From Chrysoperla carnea (Eukaryota > Arthropoda > Insecta > Neuroptera > Chrysopidae): 64,000 bases of DNA. The notes below the pieces were generated by a model. The model was not told the DNA's origin. It did not search any database and saw only the letters and a program-made list of their open reading frames with translations. The DNA lies in the NCBI RefSeq assembly GCF_905475395.1, contig NC_058337.1, forward strand, positions 117,918,368 through 117,982,367. Reading direction: 5' to 3'. The translations under genes and the position numbers were made by a program. Positions 47,527 through 60,641 of the stretch are shown piece by piece (the stretch's first letter is position 1; each line of letters starts with the position of its first letter).

Positions 47527-48174
47527 TTAAGGATGTATGAGCATGGTAGTGGGGGCACAAATTTAAAAATAGATATTTTCAATTTTGATGATAAATTTAT
47601 ATTATTACTTGACGATATAAGACGAAAAGTAAGAAAAAAAATTTTCGATATCTGGCTTAATTTTCAAAATATCGAAAATTGAAAATTTTGTTTAATTATT
47701 TTGCTTTCGATATTTCGAAAACCAAGACACATATCGAAAAATTTTATTCTTATTTTTCGTCTACATTCATGAAGTTATAACAAAATTCATCATCAAAGTT
47801 GAAAATAAGATAAAAATAATTTCAACCCTTAATCTACCCTGCTCTTACATCCCTTATATGGACGGTGACACTTAGTTTTTTTCTTTTCTAATTCATTGCA
47901 AATATGTTTACTTTCTATTAAAAAGTTTTTTTTTAAATTTGTTTTCATTCATTCCAAATGAAAATTATCAAAAACTTCCAAAATATGTCGTTTTTTGAGA
48001 TTCCTCCATAAGAGCCAATGTATTTTATTTCGATTTTTAATGACTTTTTTCTTAAAAATTTTCACGGATTCCTAAGTTGAAATTTTAACCACATATTCTT
48101 TGAGTAAAAGACTACCTACAAATAAATTTTGAGCCTTTAAATCAAACATTGTTGTCATGCCCATACATCCTTAA
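47527..48174 (+). mobile_element. Transposon family G, complete copy
   Basis: TTAAGGATGTATGAGCATG at the left and CATGCCCATACATCCTTAA at the right are inverted with one mismatch; 648 bases. TTAA at both outer edges is compatible with a TTAA-targeting (piggyBac-type) element, but I cannot prove a duplication. No transposase; the 63-codon frame at 47491-47682 is not a gene. Other copies are at 21138 and 39804. Confidence 0.8.
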
Positions 48175-50264
48175 TAGAAAGCACTTTTTAAGGGCACATA
48201 TAAATCGGTTCTATCTAATAATCTAAGATGGTTTTACGAAACCAGTCACTTATACCCTTTTATAACAAAATTCTAATTATGACATACAAATTCGTGTAGG
48301 TTCATCCACTGAAATTATCAAATATTTCATCAACTTTCGTTCTATCGATTTTCCTTTAGGCCATCGTGTGCAAACTCTAAAATATGTTTTTAAACACATC
48401 AATTTAAATATTTTTTTAAATGTGTTTTTTTTATCTTAATCCATATGAATGCATAATATTTATTAAAATGCATGGATGGACATTTTTTTAAATAAATTTA
48501 TATGAAAAGAGGAGATTAGTTTGAATACGATTTTAAAAACGTTGAAAGAGGGTATTTTGGTGTTGAGATTTAAAGCTGTTTAGATAAAAATATATATACG
48601 AATCCTACTTAACGACCATTGACTTTTTTATATTAAAATTCACATTTTTAATTTGCAGTGTTGATTCATTCTTTGTACAAGTTACGCCAAAATTTTTAAA
48701 TTTATGTTTTTTTTGGCCTATCGTAAATGTGTTAAAAGTATCATGACACATAGGAAATTTGAACATTCCATTAATTAACAGTTTTTATTTATTTAAATTA
48801 AATTAACTATAAATAATACTTATAGTTTTGTTCATTTCAAATTATTGAACAAAATTTACTACTTTTTTACTTCGAACAAAGGCTTATTAATTTTCAAAAA
48901 TTCAAAAAAAATTCGTCATCTTATTTTTCAGATACCAGCGATAATTATTTTAGAACTTAAAATAATTACTTTTCCTTCAAAATTCCATTTAAATAGTGTT
49001 AACTAAAATGAGGGAAAGTTTGCGAGATACAGCCTGGATAATATACAGAAAAATTCTTTTTCCATTTTTCTCTAAAAATTTACGATTTCCTCGACTCCAT
49101 GCTATGTTCACTGTACAAATTCTAGGATAAAACTTCTGTGAATGGCGTAGTAAGATCAAAGGTCCAAATAAGGGACAATGAAAGTCAGTACTAAAATATT
49201 TTTCATCTTTCTCAAAGGCAGAAACGAGATAATGAGGCACCCAAACGTGTCACTATTTTGAGATATATTTTGAACTCCCGGCTAACAAAAAGGGGGTATT
49301 ATAAGTTTAAGGAATGTCTGTGTACCTAAGTATTTGTCTGTGACATTGTAGCTCCTGAATTTAGGGTTCCGTACCCCAAACAACTGAGTAGATTTTCTTG
49401 ACACATAGCTAAAAACTCTCTCGATAAAATTATCTTTCAAACAAACAAAAAAACAAAATCGATACATCTGTTAAGGATGATGACACAAACGAATCGATCT
49501 AACCTGATTTAATGATAAAATTTCTTAAAAATTTTTACAACTCTATGCGTTGACGCACTACAGATACAAAATATTAAAATTGAATAGTCATCAGTTATAC
49601 GTCGATTTTTTAAATTCACAAAGCCGCGCAATACAGTCTAGTAATTAATATAAGACTTATAATTAATTTAACTCCATATATACCTCAAAATAAATTATTA
49701 AAAATATTTTATAAAAATAAACACTAATTACAGATTAAAATCAGTTTTTAAGACGAGAGAGAATTGATTCATTTTTTCTGCTGATACAATTATTATTATT
49801 GTCTTTTTTTAATATACAACTACAAAAAAAAACACATAAAACACACGAGCAACCTTGAACCAGATTACTTAAGCAAAAAAAAAAAATCATTTATTTAAAT
49901 TAATTTGTTACAAAATAAATATAAATTATATTATTATTATTCTCATTATGATGACAATATATAGGTAATCATAGAGTATGAACTATAATTACTATAGATC
50001 GTCGAAATTGGATAAAAAAATTCTATAAATTTCTATGTATCCATGACCTACCAATAACGCTGCACGTATATATCACTCCAAAAGAGTTTACACGAAATTT
50101 TATACAGGTGAATCAGAAGCTAGTCTCCAGTACATCACGTAATTTTTGCAGTTATTACCACCTATTACAATCTTTATGAGTCATTTCGTTCTGAGGAGTT
50201 GACCACACTTTACCCTTGTGAGGCTTCTCAGAAATGCTGCGTTTTTGAGCTTGATGCCTCTAAA
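48175..50264. other. Intronic stretch with one family I fragment
   Basis: 49272-49500 matches family I (TGAACTCCCGGCTAACAAAA, AGGGTTCCGTACCCCAAAC, CTCTCTCGATAAAATTATC). The remaining sequence is AT-rich. The 83-codon minus-strand frame at 48989-49240 has no recognisable family. Confidence 0.45.
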
Positions 50265-50920
50265 CATGTCAATTTAATCGTATATTGATTAGTTACGATC
50301 ACATTCTCCTTACTTATTTTAAATAAAAGATAACGCGATCTAAATATTAAAATAATTTTTTTCACCTTCGTGCTAAGCAAAATAAAGTTGCCGCTTTCTG
50401 CCTCCGCCGGGGAGAAAAATAGTATACATACCACGGGAACAAGTAAACAATGTCTTTGATGTGTAATATACTAATTTCGGAAAAATGTAATGCAGTTGGT
50501 TGAGTCCACACTCCGTAACATGTCAATTTAACAGGGTATTGATTACTGATCATATTACTGTTTTTTTCGAAAACATTTAATAAATATATTCGTAATTTGT
50601 CGAGCGTGTTTGAACTTGAATAAATCGGTGAAGTATGACTTTTCTGTCTTTCATTTTTTTCTTCTGGTTTTCTTGGTATATACTTGTTCGTCGAAGTGTA
50701 CAGAAGAGACCCAAGTCATTGGACAGACGGACTCGACCTTTAAGAAAGGTCTTCAGTCTCTTGACCTTGTATAAACCGGTGAAATTTGATTATTCAGTCA
50801 TTCAAGTTAATAGGAATTTGTTTCTTCTAATTTTCTTGGTGTGTATTTGTTCCTCGAAGTGTCCAGAAGAGACCTAGATGATTGGACAGTCGAAGTAGAT
50901 CTTTATTTTCTTTTACTACT
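50265..50920. repeat. Two local duplications
   Basis: AACATGTCAATTTAA with TATTGATTA occurs at 50265 and again at 50517. A block of about 160 bases is duplicated in tandem (about 50610-50750 and 50765-50910), sharing TTTTCTTGGT, TGTTC-TCGAAGTGT and AGAAGAGACC. The open frames at 50228-51026 run across these copies and are not supported as genes. Confidence 0.55.
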
Positions 50921-51316
50921 TTCGGTGCTAGAATACCAGCCGCTGGTAGTTTCAAGGACATTAATCCCGTTAAAACGACGAGTTTCGAACGGTCGGGCTA
51001 TATATTATACCTCAGGTCGTAAATAATAAATAATATCTGGATGACCGAGCTTCGCTCGGTTATTCGCCAATAGATGTCAGCAAGAGTCATATTTTTCACT
51101 TTAGACTACTCAAACGCCTCCTTTTTGTTATGTTATAATTTGCATTGTATTTCATTAACTACGTTATACACCAATAGATGTCTGATGAATTTTTCATGAA
51201 AAGACGGATAAAACAACATTTCTGATAAATGAAACCTAGCTAGATCGACTTATCGCCCCAAAAAACCCCTACATACTCATTTTCATGAAAATCGTTGGAG
51301 CCATTTCCAAGATCGT

Positions 51317-51318
<2 letters not shown>

Positions 51319-51411
<93 letters not shown>
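51319..51411 (+). repeat. (AT)46 microsatellite
   Basis: Uninterrupted AT dinucleotides for 93 bases. It is preceded by a repeat fragment (51033-51310: GACCGAGCTTCGCTCGG, GTTATTCGCCAATAGATG) of the sort that often carries such tails. Confidence 0.97.
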
Positions 51412-51413
<2 letters not shown>

Positions 51414-52543
51414 AGAATTGCTCGTTTAAATATATAAGATATTGTTAAATTGATTTGTTTAGAAGCGGCACGCTCGAAAACTCAGCATATCTGTTAATCG
51501 TCACAATGGTAAAGTATGGTAGAGTCGTTAAAACGTCGTTAATAAATGAAAAAAATTACAATTTTTTAAGGTAATAGTTACAATTAATAAGGTATACTTT
51601 AGTGGCTGAAATACAGTTTACTTGAATTTTTAAAATCGTAATCCCACGACTATTTTTTCCACAATAAAACAATTCTTTTCAGAAGTTAAAATAATCGATA
51701 CTCTCTGTGCTTTGATGCCCTAGGTCAGCCTGTGCTTAGTGTGCCTTATCATATATCCAGCTCTGCTTTCCGGTACCGGATTTTAATAAAAATTGTTTCA
51801 TTTCGACTGATGTTCTGAAACAATATCATCTCTCCTTGATACCTTGAATTTAAACATAAATCTAAATAAACAGCCTGTAAATGTACAGACAGCTTACAGC
51901 ATTGACATTACGTACTAACAAGAAATATTTATTTATTTAACCTTCATACTACATTCATGTATTTCATGTAGATGATTTCTTTCTTATTGTTTTATAAAAA
52001 TAAATAAAAAAATACATTTTTCATAATAAATAAATTAATATCGTTAATTTAACGCTGTCAACCATAACATATTTTTTAACATGTTTCAATAGATAACATG
52101 ACAACATAGTAACAGTAACAGCATGTTATGTTAACAGGTAATTAATCAATTAAATAATAGAGATTCAATTACACTTCACTTAATAATACAAAATACTTCT
52201 TTCACTAAAATATGATTTTTTTCGGAATCTATTTTTTTTAAGATTGGAAATTCTTATTTGTAAAAAGATTTTTATTTGTAAAAAAATTTATTACAAACTA
52301 AAGCAAAATTCAAAACATGAAAATAATAAAATTTAAATTTCATTAACTTCAAAAAAGACGTCTTTTAGTCTAATACAAATATTTTAAAAAACTAATATCG
52401 ATTTCGATAAAGTAGCAACTAAAAAGTACGCTTTTACAAAAATCAATTTTTTTTTTCCATGGCTCCCACATTAGACGACTCCGCAAATAGCACTTTCAGT
52501 ACAAAAAGTACAATATTTTTCTGAGAATATTGGATCCTATAAG
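51412..52543. other. Intronic stretch, nothing recognised
   Basis: AT-rich, no open frames of note and no repeat shared within the window. Confidence 0.4.
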
Positions 52544-52886
52544 GGGCCATTCATTAATTACGTAAGCATGATATGGACGATTTTTGAAACCCCTTCCTTT
52601 TCCCGAATGCACCTCTCCCTTCTTACGTAAAATTCAATCTCGCTTTTACAAATAACAAACCGTTGTTATAAAATTATCAATTACATTAAACCTCTCAGTT
52701 TGGCATAAATTAATGATTTTTATTCTTGAGCAAATAATTTAGGTTTACAAGATTTCTAATATTATATTTCAACGAATAAAATCTTATGTAGGAATGTCTT
52801 TTTAATCCCCCACCCCATAAGTGCATGCATACGTTTTTTAAACTCCCCTTCCCGCCCAAAACACTTACGTAATTAATGAATGGTCC
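52544..52886. mobile_element. MITE with 23-base inverted ends
   Basis: GGGCCATTCATTAATTACGT at the left and, reversed, GGACCATTCATTAATTACGT at the right, with one mismatch in the 23 bases; 343 bases. Inside, both sides hold C-rich runs (AACCCCTTCC, ACTCCCCTTCCC). No coding sequence. Confidence 0.85.
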
Positions 52887-52941
52887 TTAAGGGCGAAAAG
52901 CTCACTGCAAAAATCCGTGCCTATCGACTAAAAATTGTTGA

Positions 52942-53239
52942 AATATACAGGGTATCTCAGAAATAACGGACATCTTATTGCATCAAGTAGTAAATATAAT
53001 TCGCCTCTTCCTACACATTCACACACTTGCACACGTATGCATACGTACACGCCAATACTGTTTCTTAGTATCACCCCCTCCCACTTTCTTACCGCGATTT
53101 TGATTGGCTGCCTATTTTAATTACTAGCTAATTATCCGTACATCGGATTAAAAATGAAAGATGCTTTTTCGGCTTAGAATTTTATTTTCTACCTGATGCA
53201 GCAAGAGCTTCCGTTACTCCTAGGACACCCCTGTATATT
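52942..53239. mobile_element. MITE ending in AATATACAGGG
   Basis: AATATACAGGGTATCTCAGA at the left corresponds to AATATACAGGGGTGTCCTAG on the reverse strand at the right, and both reach …TAACGG. A partial relative is at about 4980-5075 (GGCATTTTCGTCTTAGAATT, CTACCTGATACAAC). The 61-codon frame at 52935-53120 belongs to it. Confidence 0.7.
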
Positions 53240-53420
53240 GTGTATTAGAGAACAATGCCGGTACTGGCCGTATCTGCATTGAATGTCGTTCAGAACTTCG
53301 ATATATGAGCAAGACTCACACTTTTCGGATATTTTATTAATTAAAACCTCTCAAACAGGTGCAGTGTATGCAATGATAAACAATTTTAAAAAATTTTTCT
53401 TTTTTAGTTAGTATCACTAC

Positions 53421-53896
53421 ATATTATAAAACAAAGTCGCTTTTTCTGTCCCTATGTCCCTATGTACGCTTAAATCTTTGAAACTACACAACGGATTTTG
53501 ATGCGGTTTTTTTTTAATAGATGGAGTGATTCAAGAGGAAGGTTTTTATGTATAATACATCCATATTATAGTAGAGTAAGGGGTTGAAATAAGAGTTGAA
53601 AGGGATATGCTTCAAAAAATAAAAAAGTTGTGCATCGATTAAACTGAAATATTGACACGATATACAAACAGCTTCAAAGATCTATTGTTTTTATCTACTT
53701 TTAACATTCGGAGGTTAGAAAGGTGTAGCGAGAAAGTGGGAAGGAATTATCGAATATTTGCAAATATACCTAAGTAGGGTATCAAATAAAAGAGCATGAC
53801 GTGTACATTACAAAACTGTTATCCAACGGAAGGAAATGTGGAGGGAGGGGTGCAAGTGGGGATGTTGCCCAGCAAAACGGGTAGTTCACAGCTAGT
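53421..53896 (+). repeat. Dispersed repeat family B, copy 3
   Basis: The right half (53700-53896) matches copies 1 and 2: GAAAGGTGTAGCGAGAAAG, AGGGAGGGGTGCAAGTGGGG and the end GTAGTTCACAGCTAG. The left half (CAAAGTCGCTTTTTCTGTCC, CGGATTTTGATGCGG) differs from copy 1, so the family has alternative 5' regions. Confidence 0.7.
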
Positions 53897-54422
53897 TACA
53901 TACAAAAGATTGTTTAAACTATAATAACATTTGTATTATATTTGTGTAGTTTATAGAAGTAGTAAGCGCACACGACATATGTATAACACACATTTCATAT
54001 AATATAAAGAGTATTTACACTAGCTAGGTGTTTTTTTTTGTGTTTCATTATCTATAAATATTTAGTAGGTCAATGAAATAGAAAAATGAATTAATTCTGC
54101 TACAAAAACGTATTATCATCATGGAAAACACATTTTGATTTAAATAAAGCACATACATATAAATATTTCACAGAAAAAAATGAAGAATAAAAAAAAATAT
54201 CCAATGTCGCAAATAAAACTTGTCGAGAATAACAAACTATTCAATACAGAAAGAATTATGCTCTCTTGTTTATTTACTCGCTCCATCTTAGTTTTATTTC
54301 AGGGAGTTACCGTAGTAACCATACACTACTTTATTAATATAAATTGTATGGATGAACACATATACGTCTATGGATTATATGCTAACAAATTGAAATAAGT
54401 TATTATGTTAATTTATAATTAA

Positions 54423-55000
54423 CAAGTGAAAACAAACAATTGACTGAGTTAATTGTTGAAATACCATGCATAGTCAGTGTTGATTTCTTTATCACATTAC
54501 ACATACAAACATGTGACACATACATAACTGATAATCAAGTATAGTACATATTATACAATTTCCGCCTAATTTGCGCCCTCACGGGTAAACAGTGATATTT
54601 ACGAAAGAATGTTTCAAACAAAAGTTGTTTAATTTTTTACATTTAAACTTTTTTAACAACATTTTTTTCATTTAAACTTTTGTTCTATCTCTAACGGTTT
54701 ACAAGATGGGTCCTACGGCCGCAAGACCCAATTGACCTATGATGCTCATTTACGAACTTGACCTCACTTTTTACGTCCTGAGTACGCTGTAAAAATTTCA
54801 GCTCGATATCTTTTTTCGTTTTTGAGGTATCGTGTCCACAGACAGACGGACGGACGGACGGACAACCGGGAATTGACTAATTAGGTGATTTTATGAACAC
54901 CTGTGACAAAATTTTTTTCCTAGCATCATTATTTTTAAGCGTTACAAACTTGGGACTAAACTTAATATACTATGTATATTTCATATATTCATGGTATAAA
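54423..55000 (+). repeat. Dispersed repeat family A, copy 4
   Basis: Nearly full length: AAGTGAAAACAAACAATTGA to CATGGTATAAA, with (GGAC)n at about 54851-54866. The 100-codon frame starting at 54893 begins in the repeat and runs into AT-rich sequence; it is not supported as a gene. Confidence 0.8.
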
Positions 55001-55931
55001 AATATTATTTATGCAATTTCGTCTCTTATTTTCACAATTTCGAATGCAACAAGTTTAATTAATTGTTACTTTTCAATAATTTTATTTTGCTCCCTGCTAA
55101 TAAAAATTATTCTATATTTACGAATTACAGATAACAAAAACATTGCTCACTCAAAACCTCAAAATCTTAATTATATATTCCATTCTGCCCATTAATAATG
55201 CAGGATTTAAAAACACATATTTGGGAGGGGGCGTTACATATTACGAAAATCGATATTTTTTAGATATATCTTTAAAAATGGAACAAGCTTTAGGGTAAAT
55301 TTTCTTTCTACATCAAATACACACTACTTAATTAAGGCGATAATCACAATTTTGTACATTTTTTTGATAAAAATTAGGAAAAAATATTTTGGGGTAAGAA
55401 AGAGTGTTATTCTAAGTAATAAAATTTTTCGAATCTTGAGAGTTGAGAATGTATTTTGGCGATGATAATAGAACAGGTAAAGGCTGATTAGAAAATTAAT
55501 AATTCGGTGTTCTTTGAAAGAAATAGAAAAATATTAAGCCACGAATATCTAATAACCTTAAAATAAAAAAATGTATTTCTTTTCATCCAACTCCTGATGA
55601 AGAGTTTGGTAAAATATCACTTCTACCAGAATGTAATTATATTTCCGTTACTGTAACCAATGTTCACCTACAGTCTAATTTATCCATAGTAGCTCTTATA
55701 TTACATACCTTCTTATATTTTATACACACAGTAAGTAAACACGTACAGGTATATAAGTATGTACACACTTTGTTTTGTAAATCATTTCTAGAGTACATAT
55801 ACATTAAGCAACGTGTATAAAAAAGATACTATTAGATATCTGCTTGTATGCTTATATATGTGTATTTGTATCTAAGCTCAGTGGCTTGCTCTTGTTTTTT
55901 TCCCACCAATGCCTATTTAAGTTTATTTAAA

Positions 55932-56505
55932 CAAGTGAAAACAAACAATTTACAGAGTTAATTGTTGAAATACCATGTATAGACAGTATTGATTGACGGC
56001 ACGTAAGTAAAGAAAGATATCCACTTTTTTAGATAACCACACATTCATAACTGATATTCCCATTTAATACATACTATAAAATATGCAAATAATTTGCGCT
56101 CTCGTGGGTAAACAGTCATGTTTACAAAAAAATATTTCAAACAAAAGTTGTTTATTTTTTATAAAGAACATTTTGTACATTTAAATTTTTGTTCTATCTC
56201 TAACGGTTTACAAGATGGGTCCTACGAACCCAAAACCCATTTGCTCATTTACGCGACTTATATTGCTCATTTACGAACTAGGTCTCACTTTTTACGTGCT
56301 TAATACACAATAAAATTTCAGATTGATATCTCTTTTCGTTTTTGGGTTATTGTGCTTACGGATAGACAACCGGAAATGGCCTAATTAGGGGATTTTAAGA
56401 ACACCTATACCATAATTTTGTTGGTAGCAGCGATATTTTTAAACGTTACAAACTTAAGACTAAACTTAATATACTATGATATATTTCATATATACATGGT
56501 ATAAA
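55932..56505 (+). repeat. Dispersed repeat family A, copy 5
   Basis: Nearly full length, from ACAAGTGAAAACAAACAATT to ATATACATGGTATAAAAAG. It contains a small internal duplication (ATTTGCTCATTTACGCGAC before ATTGCTCATTTACGAAC). Confidence 0.8.
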
Positions 56506-57033
56506 AAGTTTCACGCCAATCAAACAATGTTTAAAATTTGTTTATAACAGCATTAAATGTCATCAAATACGATACATCTTGAAGCCTAATTGTGTATGTG
56601 TATTATAAATATTATATTTTATATTGACTCTCCGATGGAAATGATTTAAAAAACAGTCTGTATACAGTTTACAATCAAGAGAAGAATCAATCATACACCA
56701 TGTGTTTAACTTTCACACGTCAGATGGCTAGATGGCTGAGGCACCTTCTTCGTAATATTATTAATAACATAAATAAATTTATATCTCTATTAAACAACAA
56801 TCTATACGAGAAAAATAACTTATAGTGTTTTTTTTTTTAAAAACTGCATTCAACAAATTCAAAATGCTGCACTAGATTTTTAGCATATATAACAACTCGA
56901 GCTCGTATATAACAAACACAAAACGACATATTGCAGTATTTTATATTATTAATAATAATGTAATAGTGCCTATCTATCCGGAAATACGGAAGTTATTTAA
57001 ATGGTGTGATGTAGATTAGGTATATATTTCTTG

Positions 57034-58197
57034 TATGGGTCATTCTACGATAACAGGTAATACATGTGCGACAATCATTATATATAAAAAAATATGTTTA
57101 CTCCTATTAGGAAATGTTCATGAAATTTAAATTTGGTTCAAATATTTTTTTCCGTAACTTTATTGGCTGGACATTTGGACAATTTAGTAATGAATATCTT
57201 TTTAAATACTTAAAATTAATTAATAAAATACAAATTCAGTGAGAGAAATTCAAATTTTAAAACGAACGTGACGTCATAGTATGTGGCTTGTCAGACTTGT
57301 TGGCATACTGTATGGTATTAATTACTTATATTTTGTATGATATTACCATGAATATATACTATAATTCCTATATACGTGGGTATTATACCTGTAGTAAACA
57401 CTACATTGAACTGTCACCAAATGACAGCTCACATATTAATACTTCATCAACAGAGTGTCAAAAGAACTGCGTTTAAACATCTCAAAATTATTCTCTATTT
57501 TAAATATTTTTTTACACTTAATGACAGCATTTTTAAACAGTATTTACATTTTTTACTATGTTATAACAATGAATACAAAATATAAAAAAATACATGAATA
57601 TTCCCTATTCTGTAAGAACTGTGTTTAAACGTTTACGGGAGGATTATGGCCAATTAAAAGTCAAAGCACAATTCGCCTCATTGTGCAAAAGTTCAAGGAA
57701 GCTGTAAGCATTGAAGATGAGGTAGGTATGTAGCCGTTAATCCGCTGTTATTTTGGAGTTGGCGCAACGATACGCTGCGGCGCAATCGTTTACTATGGTC
57801 AATTTGTCTCTTCCCTGTATAATAGTATAATAATTTTGAAGTGTGGATTTATTATTAACTCCAAATTTTTACATCTTTCAGTTTAAAAATTTTAATTTAT
57901 CAAGAAAACGTCATTCCCCTGACTTGTTTTCGCTGGCGAATGATTTTTCAAAATAATCAGTAGAGGTATAAGTAAATACTTGCTAAAATTGCGCATATCT
58001 GTAAGATATGCGCAAGCCAGTCATTTTTTCTTGGTTTTGAAGATTCCATGGGAAAGACTCTACTGCTTATAAATAGATCAAACAAATTAAAAATGGAGTT
58101 GCCATGTTAAACAACTTTTGATTACTTGTTTTTTAAATTTTTGTCGTGGTGATTTTCTATATGAAAAAATCTACTTCTTATCGTAGAATGACCCATA
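57034..58197 (+). mobile_element. DNA transposon with TA-flanked inverted ends
   Basis: TATGGGTCATTCTACGATAA at the left and its exact reverse complement at 58178-58197; 1,164 bases. If the outer TA is the target duplication this is a Tc1/mariner-type element. It contains a decayed helix-turn-helix reading (57615-57723). The two longer frames at 57288-57585 are not recognised. The words GAACTGCGTTTAAAC and GAACTGTGTTTAAAC occur twice (57464, 57617). Confidence 0.8.
57615..57723 (+). pseudogene. Relic of a helix-turn-helix (DUF4817 / mariner-like) domain
   Basis: One frame gives RTVFKRLREDYG. After a one-base shift the next frame gives PIKSQSTIRLIVQKFKEAVS and a few more residues. This is the pattern L-R-x-D-Y-G … S-x-x-T-I-x-R-I-V-x-K-F that I know from N-terminal DNA-binding regions of mariner-like transposases and DUF4817 proteins. 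It is frameshifted and isolated, so it is non-functional. No DDE catalytic region is visible. Confidence 0.5.
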
Positions 58198-60045
58198 TAC
58201 AATTTAATGATGTCCTGTTTTTAAACCACCCTGTATAAAAAATTTTTACACCTCTTTTGTCTCGACTTTATACACGTTTAATTAATCATTTTCTCTAATA
58301 GTTAATAAGATGTAAAAAGTTATATCATTAAAATCACAGACAGATGTTTTGCTAATTTTTTTTCTGTTTCAAGTTGTTTTAATGATATCTCATAAAGTGA
58401 TGTACCAAGTACAACCACGATATTAATTTTTAATAATGCATGGATTTTTAAACCCAAACAATGTCAATAGCAGCATCATTTAAAAAATGTGTTTATTAAA
58501 ATAAAAATTATAGAAAATTTTTTAATAAGAAATCTTCCGCAATTACACAATTTTGCACAATTCAATATATAACTTTCGACTTAAGCAAGGCTTTAAAAAA
58601 AAATCTATTTAGTGAAAATGTTAGAAGAAAAAGTTTAGAATAGAGGAAGCAGTTTTAAAAAACTGCTACCATTCGAAGAAAATATGATGCAATGCCCTGC
58701 CAGAAATCTATTTTCAGCGAATAGTTTCGAGATTGAGAAATCCAAAAAACCGTCGGTACATTTCTGATTCACTACTCTCTTATAAACAAATTCTAAGGGA
58801 CTTCTAGACAGGCTAGAAAATAGACATGCTCGGTTTCTTGCATTCGACACGGAATTGCTTGAAGCCTACGAGAAAAATTCATGTAATGTTATTTTCTGTA
58901 ACGCGGGACCAAGGTCTAACGCTGCCGCGGAGGTCAAGGGAAAATTTCCTTTCGGGCAAAACTACTTCTCTTTATAACACCAAAACTGGCAGTAAAAAAT
59001 GTTAAAAATTATCAAAAGAATCACGGACTTTTATTTATTTTAACGTTTTCTAATTAATTAACGCGGTTTTTCAAGATAACATTCTATTATTATTAATATT
59101 AAACGGACTTATTTTGCAAATGTATGATCCAATTTAAATTTGGATCGTGAGTAAAATGCTTAAATTTGGAACCCATGCAAAATATTCTGGTTTGAATTTG
59201 CGGCGTATAAATTTTTTACAAAACTCTAGTTTATGTACGGGAAGTAAGCATCCCTAGGTCACAGGCTTTTCGAAGATATTTATGAAAATATTTAGATTAA
59301 GCCTGAGCTAAATTCTGAGTCCTTGTTTGATTCAAGTAAAATACTGTGATTTTTTCGGAATTCATATTTCCGAAAATGAACTAGACCTGATTTCGAAAAA
59401 TTTTGCGCCAATTTTTGTAACTTTTTTTTTACATAAAAAAAGATTGGCTCCTAGTGATGGATTTGCCATTAGGTTGAATAGCCTGGAGCCAAGAGCGGCG
59501 GATCTTAAATGCGGCGAATTTTTGAAGGGAAAGTTATAGTGGTGAGACACTCATTAGTAAAAAAAAATGGAAGTTTTGGAAAGAGATACATGCAAAGTGG
59601 CATTAAGGGTAATGGGTGGCCGATATTGTGCGCAACATTTCTAAATAGAGGCGTCAAAATTTGAATAGTCCACTGACGGAAAATATACAAATCCGCTACT
59701 ACTTCTAAAAAACCTTTTACTGAATTCATCTTTTAAAATCGCTTTGTGTAGGCAAAATATCAATTTTTTGTAAAATTCTGTTGTTTCGAAAATTCGAATT
59801 AGATTAATTCAGGAACATATTTGTTGACATTTCTACCAGTAAAACTACATGTCAATTTATTGACAACATCTCAATTTTCAAAAAAACATCAAAACTCTAA
59901 ATATTGACTTCATTTTTAAGAGCACCTTGGAGTAGCTTTTTGTTTTTCTCATACTTAAACTTGTCAAAATTTATCAGATAATTAAACTTATCTTCCAGAT
60001 AATACTTAAGCACTATTGTATAATGAACAAAGCTCAAAATCTTAC
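58198..60045. other. 5' end of TESK intron 1, nothing recognised
   Basis: 58640-59730 is less AT-rich than usual and carries several medium-length open frames on both strands (for example 58635-58850 minus, 59327-59539 plus). None has family resemblance or splice support, and frames shift every 60-100 bases. This is the look of a decayed mobile element or pseudogene. Confidence 0.4.
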
Positions 60046-60309
60046 TTTAAACACTTCAGAAAAGAATCCAGATCCGATTTTCTCTTGGATAAAATCATCC
60101 AAACGATTTAGCGATGACACCGCATGTCGTAACGCTTGACATGAAGATCCAGTCTTCAGTCGATCATTATGATGTAAAACACGCGGTGTACTGGTTGTTA
60201 TATCCACAGCAGCACTATTTGGGGTGCTTGTTATATGTCGCCCTCGAGTCAAGGGCTCCAAACACCCCGCACTTATCACGTCCGCACATGTATTTGGTAC
60301 ATTGTCCAT
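60046..60309 (-). CDS. TESK / center divider kinase, first recognised coding exon
   Basis: Encodes 88 residues. The first 54 are a Ser/Thr-rich N-terminal extension ([15 protein letters not shown]…[11 protein letters not shown]). The family signature follows: [19 protein letters not shown], then [13 protein letters not shown], the glycine-rich ATP loop (G-S-G-F-F-S-E-V) of TESK and LIM kinases. The exon ends in AAA before a GTAAGA donor (60040-60045) and joins exon 2 at 9143-9264 in phase 0. I place the start at the ATG at 60307-60309. The frame remains open upstream (reading [11 protein letters not shown]) back to a TGA at 60355-60357, with an acceptor-like TTTTTCTAG at 60346-60354, so an earlier coding exon cannot be excluded. 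Opposite-strand frames here are shadows. Confidence 0.95.
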
Positions 60310-60599
60310 ATCAAACAATTCTAAAATACCCTTAATAATATCAACTAGAAAAACTCAAAACACTTGTGTTTTAAATTCAAAATAAAATCTCCTTTTTTTT
60401 GTTAAGTCACACTCAATATATGCACACACATTTCGAAGAAGAAATACATCCCAAAATGTTCGGGATTTCAAACGGGATTGGCGGAATTATTTATGTCAAC
60501 ATGTTTTTACATGCTGAATAATTTTTTATACAATAAACACGCGTAACAAGGATAATTTTGAACACTTAAAATAATTTTGAACAAAATTATTGTAAATAT

Positions 60600-60641
60600 A
60601 CATCCCGTAAAATTTATTTTTGTACAATTTTTACGGGATGT
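60600..60641. repeat. Short hairpin upstream of TESK exon 1
   Basis: ACATCCCGTAAAA and its mirror TTTTACGGGATGT with a 16-base AT-rich loop. It may be a MITE end or chance. Confidence 0.6.

Noticed and set aside
50635..51026. Overlapping plus-strand frames of 80 and 61 codons
   Set aside because: They arise from a tandem duplication with no conserved reading frame between the two copies.
54893..55195. A 100-codon plus-strand frame
   Set aside because: Its first part is the 3' end of repeat family A and the rest is AT-rich random sequence.
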